A stretch of 46,902 nucleotides of DNA from Solobacterium sp. (GTDB taxonomy: Bacteria > Bacillota_I > Bacilli_A > Erysipelotrichales > Erysipelotrichaceae). Positions within the stretch are counted from its first letter, which is position 1; each line of letters begins with the position of its first letter. The notes under the pieces were generated by a model. It was not told where the DNA came from. It did not search any database and saw only the letters and a program-made list of their open reading frames with translations. The DNA lies in assembly GCA_017433125.1 (NCBI GenBank), contig JAFRHT010000067.1:1-46902 (forward strand), in the 5' to 3' direction. Of the stretch, positions 26,574-35,369 are shown piece after piece. Position numbers and translations under genes: made by a program.

Positions 26574-27309
26574 TTGACTGCTCTGCCGCAAAGCGGGCCA
26601 GCAGCGTCCGCACGCAGTAACTCGCCGCCAGCAGTCCGGCCGCCGCCGGTACGAAGATCGTGCTGGCCGGCGGCATCCGGTCTTTGCGGGTCGCCCCGTC
26701 CGGATTGACCACCTGATGCTGGATCAGGGGCACTTCCTTTGTGAACAGCACCGGCACCGGATAGTCAATACCGCGCTTGCGGGCCTGCGAGCGCACGCTG
26801 CGGGCCAGCGGGTCCCCTTCGGTTTTGAACAGATCCGTCACATGCACCTGGGAAGGATCCAGCCGGTTGCCCATGCCCAGTGATGACACAAACGGCACCC
26901 CGTACCGGTGACAGGCTTCAATGAAATCCAGTTTGGCCGATACAGTATCGATCGCATCCACGGCGAAATCCGCGTCCGCAATCCGTTCCAGACAGGCCGC
27001 GTCGACCATCTGTTCCAGGCATTCCACCGCACAATCCGGATTATATGAATGAATCCGTTCCTTCATTGCCCCGCACTTGCCCTGGCCGACTGTCGGGTGG
27101 GTAGCCATGATCTGCCGGTTGAGATTGGTAATGTCAACGGTATCCTTGTCCACCAGGATCAGATGACCGATCCCGGTCCGGGCCAGGCCCTCCACGGCAT
27201 AGGAACCAACCCCGCCGACCCCGGCCACAAACACTGTCCGCTCCTTCAGCCAGGCCGTTTCTTTTCTGCCCAGCAGGAGTTCTACCCGTTCGAGTTCTCT
27301 TCCTTCCAT
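26569..27309 (-). CDS. tcdA: tRNA threonylcarbamoyladenosine dehydratase (TcdA, ThiF/E1-like)
   Basis: TcdA uses ATP to cyclise the t6A base at position 37 of tRNAs (ct6A). The 246-residue protein has the E1-like nucleotide site VFVAGVGGVGSYAVEGLARTG, followed by LVDKDTVDITNLNRQIMAT and the VDAIDTVSAKLDFIEACH helix, which are diagnostic of the TcdA/CsdL branch. Its partner gene miaA also modifies position 37 of tRNAs. The start overlaps miaA by 28 nt, which indicates strong coupling. The mutL-miaA-tcdA order suggests a fidelity-oriented operon. Confidence 0.9.
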   Translation of the reverse strand: MEGRELERVELLLGRKETAWLKERTVFVAGVGGVGSYAVEGLARTGIGHLILVDKDTVDITNLNRQIMATHPTVGQGKCGAMKERIHSYNPDCAVECLEQMVDAACLERIADADFAVDAIDTVSAKLDFIEACHRYGVPFVSSLGMGNRLDPSQVHVTDLFKTEGDPLARSVRSQARKRGIDYPVPVLFTKEVPLIQHQVVNPDGATRKDRMPPASTIFVPAAAGLLAASYCVRTLLARFAAEQSI

Positions 27310-28193
27310 ACCGCGATCTCCTCCAGCATGCGCTGCTGTTCCTTTTCTTCCAGTACCTGAAACCAGTGCACCGGCATCTGGTGATTCAGCCAGGTATACT
27401 GACGCTTGGCATACTGCCGGCTGTGTTTCTTGATTTCCTCACGGACTTCGTCAATCGTACAGGCCCCGGCCATGTAAGCCCGGAATTCCCGGTAACCGAT
27501 GCCCTGCATGCCCGGATCATCAAAACTGACCCCGGCGTCCAGCAGGCCCCGCACTTCCGCTTCCAGACCGGCTTCGAACATGCCATCCACCCGCCGGTTA
27601 ATGCGTTCATACAGCACCTCCCGGGGCATCGTGCAGCCGGCAATGAAAATATCATAGAGCGGCATATGCGCCTGTTCCGCTTCCTGCGCACTCTGGGTGC
27701 GCCCGGTCCGATTCTGGATTGTCAGACTCCTGAGCAGCCGCCGCCGGTTGTTCTGATGGATTTTTCCTGCCTGCACCGGATCTGTCTGCTGCAGCAGGGC
27801 ATAGAGCTGTTCATTGCTGAGCTGTTCCAGTTCCGCCTCAACCGGGTCCCCGCTGCTGTCCTGCGGGAAGACATAATCATAAAGACACGCTTTCAGATAC
27901 AGGCCGGTGCCGCCGGCAATGATGGAAAAATCATGCCGGTCGATCAGTTCCCGCGCCATGGCCTGGAAATCCGCCACGGAATACGGTTCCTGCGGATCCC
28001 GGATATCGATCAGATGATGCACGATGCCGTGCGTTTCCTGCGGGGTTACCTTGCCGGAACCGATATCCAGTCCCCGGTAAACCTGGATGGAATCACCGCT
28101 GATGATCTCACTGTGAAACCGTTCGGCCGCCCGGACGGAAAAAGCGGTTTTCCCGCTGGCTGTCGGTCCGGCTATGACAAGTACCTTTTTCAC
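27282..28193 (-). CDS. miaA: tRNA dimethylallyltransferase MiaA
   Basis: MiaA adds dimethylallyl to A37 of tRNAs reading UNN codons. The 303-residue protein has the P-loop GPTASGKTA, the SGDSIQVYRGLDIGSGK motif, AGGTGLYL and the C-terminal QYAKRQYTWL, all hallmarks of the family. It starts with GTG (28191-28193), which overlaps the mutL TGA stop as GTGA. The pairing mutL-miaA is common in bacteria. Confidence 0.97.
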   Translation of the reverse strand: MKKVLVIAGPTASGKTAFSVRAAERFHSEIISGDSIQVYRGLDIGSGKVTPQETHGIVHHLIDIRDPQEPYSVADFQAMARELIDRHDFSIIAGGTGLYLKACLYDYVFPQDSSGDPVEAELEQLSNEQLYALLQQTDPVQAGKIHQNNRRRLLRSLTIQNRTGRTQSAQEAEQAHMPLYDIFIAGCTMPREVLYERINRRVDGMFEAGLEAEVRGLLDAGVSFDDPGMQGIGYREFRAYMAGACTIDEVREEIKKHSRQYAKRQYTWLNHQMPVHWFQVLEEKEQQRMLEEIAVWKEENSNG

Positions 28194-29938
28194 CGCAGGA
28201 ACTCCTTTGTCAGTTCTTTTTCATCGAGAATAACGAACGTCGGCCGGCCATGCGGGCAATGATACGGGTTCTCACACGCCGCCAGCTGCCGCACTACTTC
28301 CTGCATCTCCGCCATGGTCAGATTCCGGTTGAACCGGATGGAGTGATGACAGGCAATCGTGGCAATCTTTTTCTTTTCCATGCGGGCATAGGAAGATTCC
28401 CGCTCATTGCGGAACTGGTCCAGGATATCCTGCAGGAACGGCTCTTCCTCCACTTCCTGCATCCACACGGGCATGCGGCGGACCAGCAGGGTGTCATGAC
28501 CAAACGGTTCAAACACAATCCGCATATCCGCGATGGCCGCATTGATCTCATCCACCCGCTGCACCAGGTCATCCGAAGCCGCAACCATGATCGGCACCAG
28601 GCAGTCCATAACTGCCGGGTCGGTATTGAGCCGGCTGCGGATTTCCTCATAGTGCACCCGTTCCTGGCAGGCATGCTGGTCGAGAACCGCCAGTCCCTGT
28701 TCACAGGAACAGAGAATAAACTTCCGGTGCAGCTGCCCGATCACCTGCATTTCCGGGAAAGACCCGGACCGGACCGGGGCTGCCTCTGCCGGCATCGGCG
28801 GGACTGTTATCACCGGTTCCGGGGTGGTTTCTTCGATTGGCCGGGCCGGTTCCGGCGGGATCACAGGACCGGGAACAGGCATGTCCTGATCCGTATCGAG
28901 CCGCAGCGGTTCATAGTATGTTTCCGCTTCCCGCACCGCCGCCGCCGGGGCCAGCATCGTGCCTTTCAGGGCTTCCCGCACCTGCTGGCGGATCAGCTGC
29001 TCGAGCTGGTTTTCCTTCGAAAGCCGCACTTCCCATTTGGACGGATGCACATTGACATCCACCAGCTGGGTATCCATGCTGACCATCAGTACGGCCAGCG
29101 GGAAACGGCCTTTCACGATGAAGTCTTCATAACCGTCCTGGATGGCTTTATAGATTCTGTATGTCCGCACCATGCGCCCGTTCAGGAACACGTGCATGAA
29201 ATTCCGCGATGCCCGGGTGATGTTCGGCTTGACCAGATACCCGGTAACCTGATAGTCGTAGTCCGCAAAAGAGACCGGGATGGCGGCCGCGGCCGCTTCC
29301 TTCCCCCAGACCTGGTACAGCACTTCCAGCAGGTTTCCCTGCCCGCTGGTCCGCAGGGCCTGGCGGCCGGAACTTGTAAAGGTAAAGGCAATTTCCGGAT
29401 GGCTCATCGCGAAGCGGCTGACGACATCCTGGATCAGGGAGTTTTCATAGGCCGCGCTGCGCATATGCTTGAGCCTGGCCGGGGTGCGGTAAAACAGGCC
29501 TTCCACGATAATCTCCGTACCCGGGTTGCAGGGCCACGCCGCCACCGATACCGTTTTGCCGTACTCGATCTTCACCCGCGTCGTCTCATTGCCGTCGGAT
29601 GTGCTCAGCGTCACTTTGGCCACCGATGCAATCGAAGGAAGGGCCTCCCCGCGGAAGCCGAGGGTGCCGATTTTCCAGAGATCCTCCGGCACATGGATTT
29701 TCGAAGTCGCGTGCCGCTTAAACGCCATGACCGCGTCTTCGCTGTCCATGCCGCAGCCGTTGTCCGCCACGGTAATCCGGCTCAGGCCGCCTTCTTCAAC
29801 ATTAATCTCAATCCGCGTACTGCCTGCGTCAATCGCGTTTTCCACTAATTCCTTAACGATGCCCATCGGCCGCTCCACCACTTCACCGGCGGCGATCATA
29901 TTCGCGGTCTGCGCATCCAACTGCTGTATTCTGCCCAT
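28190..29938 (-). CDS. mutL: DNA mismatch repair protein MutL (endonuclease type)
   Basis: The 582-residue protein has the GHKL ATPase motifs KELVENAIDAGS, DNGCGM and RGEALPSIASV, then a proline-rich linker around residues 335-375 and the C-terminal dimerisation domain. The endonuclease motif DQHACQERVHYEE and the CPHGRP motif are intact, so this is a nicking MutL of the kind found in bacteria without MutH. The operon continues into miaA and tcdA. An extended -10 promoter (29956-29964) lies 17 bases upstream of the start, with only AAGG as ribosome binding site. Confidence 0.97.
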   Translation of the reverse strand: MGRIQQLDAQTANMIAAGEVVERPMGIVKELVENAIDAGSTRIEINVEEGGLSRITVADNGCGMDSEDAVMAFKRHATSKIHVPEDLWKIGTLGFRGEALPSIASVAKVTLSTSDGNETTRVKIEYGKTVSVAAWPCNPGTEIIVEGLFYRTPARLKHMRSAAYENSLIQDVVSRFAMSHPEIAFTFTSSGRQALRTSGQGNLLEVLYQVWGKEAAAAAIPVSFADYDYQVTGYLVKPNITRASRNFMHVFLNGRMVRTYRIYKAIQDGYEDFIVKGRFPLAVLMVSMDTQLVDVNVHPSKWEVRLSKENQLEQLIRQQVREALKGTMLAPAAAVREAETYYEPLRLDTDQDMPVPGPVIPPEPARPIEETTPEPVITVPPMPAEAAPVRSGSFPEMQVIGQLHRKFILCSCEQGLAVLDQHACQERVHYEEIRSRLNTDPAVMDCLVPIMVAASDDLVQRVDEINAAIADMRIVFEPFGHDTLLVRRMPVWMQEVEEEPFLQDILDQFRNERESSYARMEKKKIATIACHHSIRFNRNLTMAEMQEVVRQLAACENPYHCPHGRPTFVILDEKELTKEFLR

Positions 29939-29950
29939 GATTTTTACCTT

Positions 29951-29978
29951 TTTTCATTATAGCATGTGCCTGTATAAT
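29951..29978 (+). promoter_or_regulatory. Promoter of yigZ with a very short leader
   Basis: TTTTCA (29951-29956), a 16-bp spacer and TATAAT (29973-29978) are seen. The start codon lies only 10 bases past the -10 box, so the leader is at most a few bases and holds no ribosome binding site. Confidence 0.55.
29956..29964 (-). promoter_or_regulatory. Extended -10 promoter of mutL
   Basis: On the minus strand TGC is followed by TATAAT, the same motif as at mutS. It overlaps the probable -35 box of the divergent yigZ promoter, so the two promoters should compete for RNA polymerase. Confidence 0.65.
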
Positions 29979-29988
29979 AAACCTGAAC

Positions 29989-30597
29989 ATGAAACTGCAG
30001 CAGGAATACCGGGAAACCACCATCATCAACAAGTCACGCTTCATCGCCTGTGTCAGCCGCTGCGATACCGAGGAAGAAGCGCGTTTTTACATTGACGGCA
30101 TCCGCCGGGAATTCCCGGACTCCTCCCACGTCTGCACAGCTTACATGCTGGGGGACAACGGCCAGATCCAGCGTTCCAGTGACAACGGCGAACCGGCCGG
30201 CACGGCCGGGGTGCCGATGCTGGAGGCGATCCGCAGGAGCGGCCTGCAGAATGTGTGCGCCTGTGTGGTGCGTTACTTCGGCGGGATCAAACTGGGGGCC
30301 GGCGGCCTGATCCGGGTCTATTCCGGCTGTGTCAGCGAGGCCCTTGCCCACGCCCCGAAAACCCGGGACATTCCGGTCCGCCGCTGGCAGATCACCTGTC
30401 CGTATGAACTTGCCGGCACCCTGGAAGGATGGCTGCGGCACAACACGATGGTCATCGACATCCTCTATGACGAACAGGTTACCTGTATTTTCGAAGCGGA
30501 AGATGAAAAAATCCCGGACCGGATCCGGGATATGACCAAAGGCACAGTCGAACCGCTGTTCCTGGCAGAAACCGTACGGGAAGTGCCGGCCGGATGA
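29989..30597 (+). CDS. yigZ: YigZ/IMPACT family protein
   Basis: This 202-residue protein is of the IMPACT/YigZ family. It has an N-terminal domain with INKSRFIACV and SSDNGEPAGTAGVPMLEAI, followed by VVRYFGGIKLGAGGLIRVYSG, the conserved signature. The C-terminal part is the YigZ ferredoxin-like domain. The family is linked to translation stress or ribosome-associated functions, but the bacterial role is uncertain. The ATG has no Shine-Dalgarno sequence and lies right after the -10 box. It diverges from mutL and runs tail to tail into the GH25 gene: the two stop codons form one TGATCA palindrome. Confidence 0.92.
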   Translation: MKLQQEYRETTIINKSRFIACVSRCDTEEEARFYIDGIRREFPDSSHVCTAYMLGDNGQIQRSSDNGEPAGTAGVPMLEAIRRSGLQNVCACVVRYFGGIKLGAGGLIRVYSGCVSEALAHAPKTRDIPVRRWQITCPYELAGTLEGWLRHNTMVIDILYDEQVTCIFEAEDEKIPDRIRDMTKGTVEPLFLAETVREVPAG

Positions 30598-31440
30598 TCA
30601 GCGCTTCCGGATCAGCAGGTCCAGGTCCACAGGTTCCTTTATGCCGGAGACCTGCCCGGTGCGGCTGTACTGCCACATGGAAAAGACAAACGGGAAGGAC
30701 GGATGCTCGACATTGTAGTGCGCCATCCAGAACCCGCACAGATCCTGCAGTTCCTCCATGTATATTTCATCCCGGAGCCAGGAATCACTGGCATAGATCA
30801 TGACATGAAAACCTGCCTCGTGCAGAACGGAACAGAATTCCTTTGCCACGGCGGTTTTTTCTTCTTTTGTCAGGGCACTCATCCGGTCATGATCGGTGAC
30901 GGTTTCCATATCATAGGCAACCGGCAGGTCCAGCCGGTAACCCTGCAGCAGCCGGATATTGTAATACGCTGCCTCACGGGCTTCTTCCACCGACACTTCC
31001 TGGGCAAACCAGTAAACCCCAACCTGCAGCCCGTTCTGCACCGCTCCGTCCATATTGGCCCGGAAGCGGGTGTCTTCATGCAGGAGGCCGGTTTCATAGC
31101 CGCGGTAGCCGGTGCGGATCATGGCAAATTCGATGCCGTCACTGCGCACTGCTGCCCAGTCAACCTCACCCTGGGCATAGGAAACATCGATCCCCTGCAT
31201 GGAGGTATATGTTTCATCATTGTATGCTTTATACTGCCCGTCAGCGGTCAGATTATCCCAGCTGTAATCATTGGGGTAACGCGGGTCAGGCGTCGGGGTC
31301 GGAGCCGGCATCTCCGCCGGCCGGACAAGTTCCGTCAGGACAATGCGTATCAGGTTTCCGGCCGCCAGCGCCAGCAGGACCAGGATCAGCACCCGGCCGT
31401 AACGGATTCTTTTTTTTCCTGTGCGCCTGCGTTTTGCCAT
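30598..31440 (-). CDS. GH25 family lysozyme-like protein, membrane-anchored
   Basis: This 280-residue protein has a basic N-terminus and a single hydrophobic anchor (about residues 16-36), then a short proline/threonine linker and a GH25 domain. The family residues are visible: GIDVSYAQG (Asp85) and YDMET (Asp177 and Glu179). It should cleave muramic acid bonds in peptidoglycan outside the membrane. Transcription probably starts within a few bases of the ATG, because the extended -10 box ends ten bases before it and there is no ribosome binding site. The gene ends tail to tail with yigZ without a terminator. Confidence 0.88.
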   Translation of the reverse strand: MAKRRRTGKKRIRYGRVLILVLLALAAGNLIRIVLTELVRPAEMPAPTPTPDPRYPNDYSWDNLTADGQYKAYNDETYTSMQGIDVSYAQGEVDWAAVRSDGIEFAMIRTGYRGYETGLLHEDTRFRANMDGAVQNGLQVGVYWFAQEVSVEEAREAAYYNIRLLQGYRLDLPVAYDMETVTDHDRMSALTKEEKTAVAKEFCSVLHEAGFHVMIYASDSWLRDEIYMEELQDLCGFWMAHYNVEHPSFPFVFSMWQYSRTGQVSGIKEPVDLDLLIRKR

Positions 31441-31449
31441 AATGAACAG

Positions 31450-31458
31450 ATTATAGCA
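31450..31458 (-). promoter_or_regulatory. Extended -10 promoter of the GH25 gene
   Basis: On the minus strand TGC is followed by a consensus TATAAT. Nine bases separate the -10 box from the ATG, and no Shine-Dalgarno sequence is seen, so the mRNA is nearly leaderless. Confidence 0.6.
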
Positions 31459-31515
31459 CAGGTCCTGCCAATCCCTGCCGATTCCTGATAAACTTAAAAA
31501 AACGGAGGAACCCTT

Positions 31516-32217
31516 ATGATCCGCGGTATCTTTTTTGATCTTGGCTGGACCCTGGAACTGCCGGAAACCGGCGACTGGATGCTGACAAAATGCTTCCGGA
31601 AGTATTATCCGGAAGAACTGCAGGCAACGGTTGACCCGCAGCTTTGGCGTCAGGCCCTCATGACCGCCTCACAGCCCCTGACCGAACATCATAAAATCAC
31701 AACACTTGCCGAGGAAGCGGACCAGTTCACCGGCTGGTATATGGACCTGCTGCAGACTGCCGGCCTGCCGGTCACCCCGGAAATTGCCCGGGAAATAGCC
31801 CTGGACCGCACCTATGAATATGACAAGTACATCGTCCCGCCGGAAGTGCCTGTCCTGCTGCGTGAACTGAAAGCCGAAGGGTATAAGCTGGGCGTGATCA
31901 GTGACACCTGGCCGAGCATTGTCCCGCAGCTGGAACATGCCGGTATTCTTCAGTACTTCGACTGTCTTACGTTCAGTTATCAGCTTGGCTTCTTCAAGCC
32001 GGACCCTCGGCTGTTCCAGGATGCCCTGGCAAAAATGGCCCTGCCGGCCGGGGAAACCGTATTTATCGATGATCTGGTGAAGAACCTGGAAAGTGCGGAA
32101 GCCCTCGGGATTCATCCGGTGCTTTCCCGCCTGCACGGCGCCGCCCCCGACAGCCGCTGGCCGTACATCGGTTCCCCGGCTGAACTGCCGGCTGTATTGA
32201 AAGAAATGAACCGGTGA
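31516..32217 (+). CDS. HAD family hydrolase with altered motif I
   Basis: This 233-residue HAD-type protein has motif I FDLGWTLE, motif II ISDTW, the lysine of FFKPDP and motif IV FIDDLVKN. The second aspartate of motif I (DxD), the general acid/base, is replaced by Gly; this is seen in some family members and lowers the expected phosphatase activity. An ACGGAGG ribosome binding site is present. It is the first gene of a plus-strand unit with the C69 dipeptidase and cyclase genes (31- and 37-nt gaps). The role in that unit is unknown. Confidence 0.82.
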   Translation: MIRGIFFDLGWTLELPETGDWMLTKCFRKYYPEELQATVDPQLWRQALMTASQPLTEHHKITTLAEEADQFTGWYMDLLQTAGLPVTPEIAREIALDRTYEYDKYIVPPEVPVLLRELKAEGYKLGVISDTWPSIVPQLEHAGILQYFDCLTFSYQLGFFKPDPRLFQDALAKMALPAGETVFIDDLVKNLESAEALGIHPVLSRLHGAAPDSRWPYIGSPAELPAVLKEMNR

Positions 32218-32248
32218 AATAGACTGTATCTGAAACGGAGGAATATCC

Positions 32249-33712
32249 ATGTCCTGTACTACAATCCTGGTCGGTAAAAAGGCCAGCCATGACGGCAGCA
32301 CCATGATTGCCAGAAATGACGACGGCTTCTTCGATGAGAAAAAACTGATTGTCGTTGAGCCCAAACAGCAGCCGCGGAAGTATAAAAGCGTAATCGGCCA
32401 TCTGGAAATCGAACTGCCCGACAATCCGCTGCGGTATACTGCCTGCCCGAGCATCAATCAGGCCAACGGTATCTGGGCCGCCTGCGGCATCAACGCCGCC
32501 AACGTGGCCATGACTGCCACGGAAACCATCACATCCAATCCCCGGGTGCTCGGCGCCGATCCCTACGTTGTTTATCAGAAAGCCGAAAAGCGCGGGCAGA
32601 AGGACATCCCCGGCGGCCTCGGCGAGGAAGACCTGGTCACCCTGGTGCTGCCCTATATTCATACAGCCCGGGAAGGTGTTGTCCGCCTGGGTTCCCTGCT
32701 CGAGCAGTACGGTACCTATGAAGCCAACGGCATTGCCTTCAGTGACCGTGATGAAATCTGGTGGCTGGAAACAATCGGCGGCCACCACTGGATGGCCCGG
32801 CGGGTCAAAGATGATGAATATGTCCTGATGCCCAACCAGCTCGGCATTGACCACTTCGATTTCAAGGATGCGTTCGGCAAACAGAAGGAATACATGTGCT
32901 CTGCCGATCTGAAGGAATTTGTCAAAAAGCATCATCTGAACCGGAATCAGGACGATAAATTCAATCCGCGCCTGGCCTTCGGTTCCGCTTCGGACCAGGA
33001 CCACGTGTACAATACCCCGCGGGCCTGGTACATCGCCCGCCACTTCAACCCCCGCACCTGCAGGTGGGACGGGCCGGACGCGGACTACACCCCGGAAAGC
33101 AATGATATTCCCTGGTCTTTCGTGCCGGAACACAAGATTACGCCGGAAGATGTAAAGTATATTCTCTCGTCCTATTACCAGGGCACAAAGTACAATCCCT
33201 ATACCAAGGCGGAGTACCCGGAAAAGGGCATCTACCGGCCGATCGGCATCAGCCGCACCGGGGTCATGGCCATCCTGCAGATCCGCGGTTACATGCCGGA
33301 AGCCCTGCAGGGCATCGAGTGGATCTGTTTCGGTGCCAATCCGTTCAACACGGTCCTGCCGGTCTATACCAATGTGGATAAAATGCCGAAATATCTCAGC
33401 GACGTCTCCCTGGATGTCTCCACCGAAAATTTCTACTGGGGCAGCCGCCTGCTCGGGGCCCTGGCGGATCCCAACTACGGCACCAGCATCCAGTTCATCG
33501 AGCGCTACCAGAATGCCGTGCCGGCCAAAGGACGGGCCCTGGTCAATGAGTATGACCGCAGATTCATGGAGACACAGGATCCTGCCCTGCTCAGGGAAGC
33601 CAACGAAAAGCTGGCCGCCATGGCAAAGAAGGAAACAACGGAAACCCTGAACAAGGTCCTGCTGGACGCCAGCAAGAATATGCGCTGCGGCTACTCAAGA
33701 GCCGATAACTGA
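32249..33712 (+). CDS. pepD: C69 family dipeptidase (PepD type)
   Basis: This 487-residue member of the C69 (Ntn-hydrolase) family starts SCTTILVGKKASHDGSTMIARNDD, with the nucleophilic cysteine at position 3, to be exposed after N-terminal processing. The conserved ACPSINQANGIWAACGINAANVAMTATET block follows. PepD enzymes of lactobacilli release amino acids from dipeptides in the cytoplasm. ACGGAGGAATATCC precedes the start. It is encoded between a HAD gene and a cyclase gene, and fits the peptide and amino-acid scavenging theme of the right arm. Confidence 0.92.
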   Translation: MSCTTILVGKKASHDGSTMIARNDDGFFDEKKLIVVEPKQQPRKYKSVIGHLEIELPDNPLRYTACPSINQANGIWAACGINAANVAMTATETITSNPRVLGADPYVVYQKAEKRGQKDIPGGLGEEDLVTLVLPYIHTAREGVVRLGSLLEQYGTYEANGIAFSDRDEIWWLETIGGHHWMARRVKDDEYVLMPNQLGIDHFDFKDAFGKQKEYMCSADLKEFVKKHHLNRNQDDKFNPRLAFGSASDQDHVYNTPRAWYIARHFNPRTCRWDGPDADYTPESNDIPWSFVPEHKITPEDVKYILSSYYQGTKYNPYTKAEYPEKGIYRPIGISRTGVMAILQIRGYMPEALQGIEWICFGANPFNTVLPVYTNVDKMPKYLSDVSLDVSTENFYWGSRLLGALADPNYGTSIQFIERYQNAVPAKGRALVNEYDRRFMETQDPALLREANEKLAAMAKKETTETLNKVLLDASKNMRCGYSRADN

Positions 33713-33749
33713 GGTTGTCATCTGCCGGAAGGCAGAGGAAAGGAACAAT

Positions 33750-34505
33750 ATGACATACAAATTATGGGAAGCACTGGAAAGTGCGAAACAGCTGCGGTGG
33801 GTTGAGCTTTCTCACCCGCTGACCAACGACAGCCCGTACTGGAGCGGAATCCCTGAAGGCAGTGTGGAGCTTGGCAAAGTCGTCTTCGACTGGGGCAATC
33901 CGATGCTGGAGTGCCGTATTCAGACCTTCAAGTTCCCCGGCCAGTTCGGTACCCACATCGACTTCCCGGGCCACTTCGACAAAAACGGTGTTCTCTCCTC
34001 CGCCTATGGTGTAAAGGACGGCGTTTTCCCGCTCTGTGTGATTGATATAACCGACAAGGTAAAAGAAGATGTCCACTACGCAGTCAAGCCGGAAGACATC
34101 ATGGCCTGGGAAGAGAAATACGGTCCGATTCCGGATGGTGCCTTCGTTGCCCTGCGTACGGACTGGTATAAAAACTGGCCGGATATGAACGCCCTTTCCG
34201 GCATTGCCGAAGACGGCAGTGAGAATTTTCCGGGCTGGTCGCTGGATGCCCTGAAGTACATCTATGAGACCAGGAACGCGGCAGCCAACGGGCATGAGAC
34301 ACTGGATACCGATGCCTCTGCCGAAGCCGCAAAAGCCGGTGACCTGGCCTGCGAACGATATGTCCTGGAGAGAGGCAAACTGCAGGTGGAAGTCCTGCAG
34401 AATCTCGACCAGGTCGCGCCGGCCGGAGCTGTCATCGTAGTCAGCTGGCCGCGCATTGAAGATGCGGTCGGCCTGCCGGTACGGGTCTTTGCCATTACCG
34501 AGTAA
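33750..34505 (+). CDS. Cyclase family protein (kynurenine formamidase-like)
   Basis: This 251-residue protein belongs to the metal-dependent cyclase family (PF04199 type). The metal ligands are in GTHIDFPGHF (His69, Asp71, His75), preceded by ELSHPLTNDSPYW, the usual 'DLSh.l....P.w' start. Members hydrolyse N-formylkynurenine, isatin or cyclic amides. Here a role in opening a formylated or cyclic amino-acid derivative is plausible given the dipeptidase upstream, but this is inference. AGAGGAAAGGAACAAT lies before the start. A bidirectional terminator follows. Confidence 0.88.
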   Translation: MTYKLWEALESAKQLRWVELSHPLTNDSPYWSGIPEGSVELGKVVFDWGNPMLECRIQTFKFPGQFGTHIDFPGHFDKNGVLSSAYGVKDGVFPLCVIDITDKVKEDVHYAVKPEDIMAWEEKYGPIPDGAFVALRTDWYKNWPDMNALSGIAEDGSENFPGWSLDALKYIYETRNAAANGHETLDTDASAEAAKAGDLACERYVLERGKLQVEVLQNLDQVAPAGAVIVVSWPRIEDAVGLPVRVFAITE

Positions 34506-34518
34506 TACGAAACAGAAC

Positions 34519-34541
34519 AAAAAAGGGCAATGCCCTTTTTT
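34519..34541. terminator. Bidirectional rho-independent terminator
   Basis: AAAAAAGGGC and GCCCTTTTTT flank an AAT loop. It separates the convergent cyclase (+) and SGNH hydrolase (-) genes. Confidence 0.9.
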
Positions 34542-34544
34542 GCT

Positions 34545-35312
34545 TTATAAGTGCTTCTTCAGATATTCCCGGAAGAACGGGGTCCACCACAGCAGGTAGC
34601 CTGCCTTCGTCGGGTGGATCGGATCAAACATGTACAGATCATAGGTACTGTCGTCCATCGTCTCAAGATCAGCATCGTTCCATAGATCAATGATGCCGAT
34701 TCCCCACTTCTCCTGCAGGCGGTACAGGATATCAACCATCAGCCGGTAGGCCGGATCCAGGAACTTCGTACCGGTGTAGAAGTATACCGGGCAGTGCCAG
34801 GTATCCATGGCATAGGCAATGATATACTCCATTGCCCCGATAATCGTCTTTGTGTCAAAGGAATCCCTGTCTTTACCGGCAATAATCTCACCCATGGGCC
34901 AGCCCTGTCTGGCATCGTTGGTCGACAGCTGGCAGATGAAGGCGTCTGCTTTGTAATCAGCCGGGATGGTCTTCATGCGGGTGATAAAGGATGGTCCTTT
35001 CAGGGCTTCATCCACCATGGTGGTGCCGCTGAGGGTTTCCTTGTATACCTGCAGCCCGTCAATAACCTGCAGGGCTTCAACAAACGATTCACCCAGGGCC
35101 GCATGGCCGTAGGTTACGGAAGATCCCAGGAAGATACATGATTTTCCTTTCAGCGGGGCAGCCGGATCCGGAGCCTGTTTCAGAATATCATACGCCGGCA
35201 TGTTGCCGGGATGGGCCGCAATGGCTGCTGTCATTTCCTGTTCCCGCTGCAGGGCCTGCGCAGGAGTCAGTTCAGCCGGATTGACAAATGGTGCCGGTTC
35301 TCTTAATTTCAT
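34545..35312 (-). CDS. SGNH/GDSL-type hydrolase
   Basis: This 255-residue protein shows the SGNH blocks: FLGSSVTYG (block I, nucleophile probably Ser65), GxT/S in SGTTM (block II), STNDAR (block III with Asn) and DPIHPTKAGY (block V with Asp and His). There is no signal peptide, so it is probably a cytoplasmic esterase or deacetylase. The N-terminal 50 residues are a distinct helical extension. GGAAGGAACAG lies upstream of the ATG. It follows telA on the same strand, separated by a terminator. Confidence 0.85.
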   Translation of the reverse strand: MKLREPAPFVNPAELTPAQALQREQEMTAAIAAHPGNMPAYDILKQAPDPAAPLKGKSCIFLGSSVTYGHAALGESFVEALQVIDGLQVYKETLSGTTMVDEALKGPSFITRMKTIPADYKADAFICQLSTNDARQGWPMGEIIAGKDRDSFDTKTIIGAMEYIIAYAMDTWHCPVYFYTGTKFLDPAYRLMVDILYRLQEKWGIGIIDLWNDADLETMDDSTYDLYMFDPIHPTKAGYLLWWTPFFREYLKKHL

Positions 35313-35330
35313 AGGTCTGTTCCTTCCTGC

Positions 35331-35358
35331 AGAAAAGCAGGACCCAAGGCCCTGCTCT
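35331..35358 (-). terminator. Rho-independent terminator of telA
   Basis: On the minus strand AGCAGG and CCTGCT enclose a short GC-rich loop and are followed by TTTTCTG, between the telA stop and the SGNH gene. Confidence 0.65.
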
Positions 35359-35369
35359 GTATGTTTTGC

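Noticed and set aside
28250-29848. Long plus-strand open frame (532 codons) opposite mutL
   Set aside because: It is the antisense shadow of mutL, rich in His, Arg and Pro without any family motif, and has no ribosome binding site. mutL has every expected motif in its own frame.
32063-33133. Minus-strand open frame (356 codons) opposite the C69 dipeptidase
   Set aside because: No ribosome binding site or family motif; the opposite strand carries a complete C69 enzyme.
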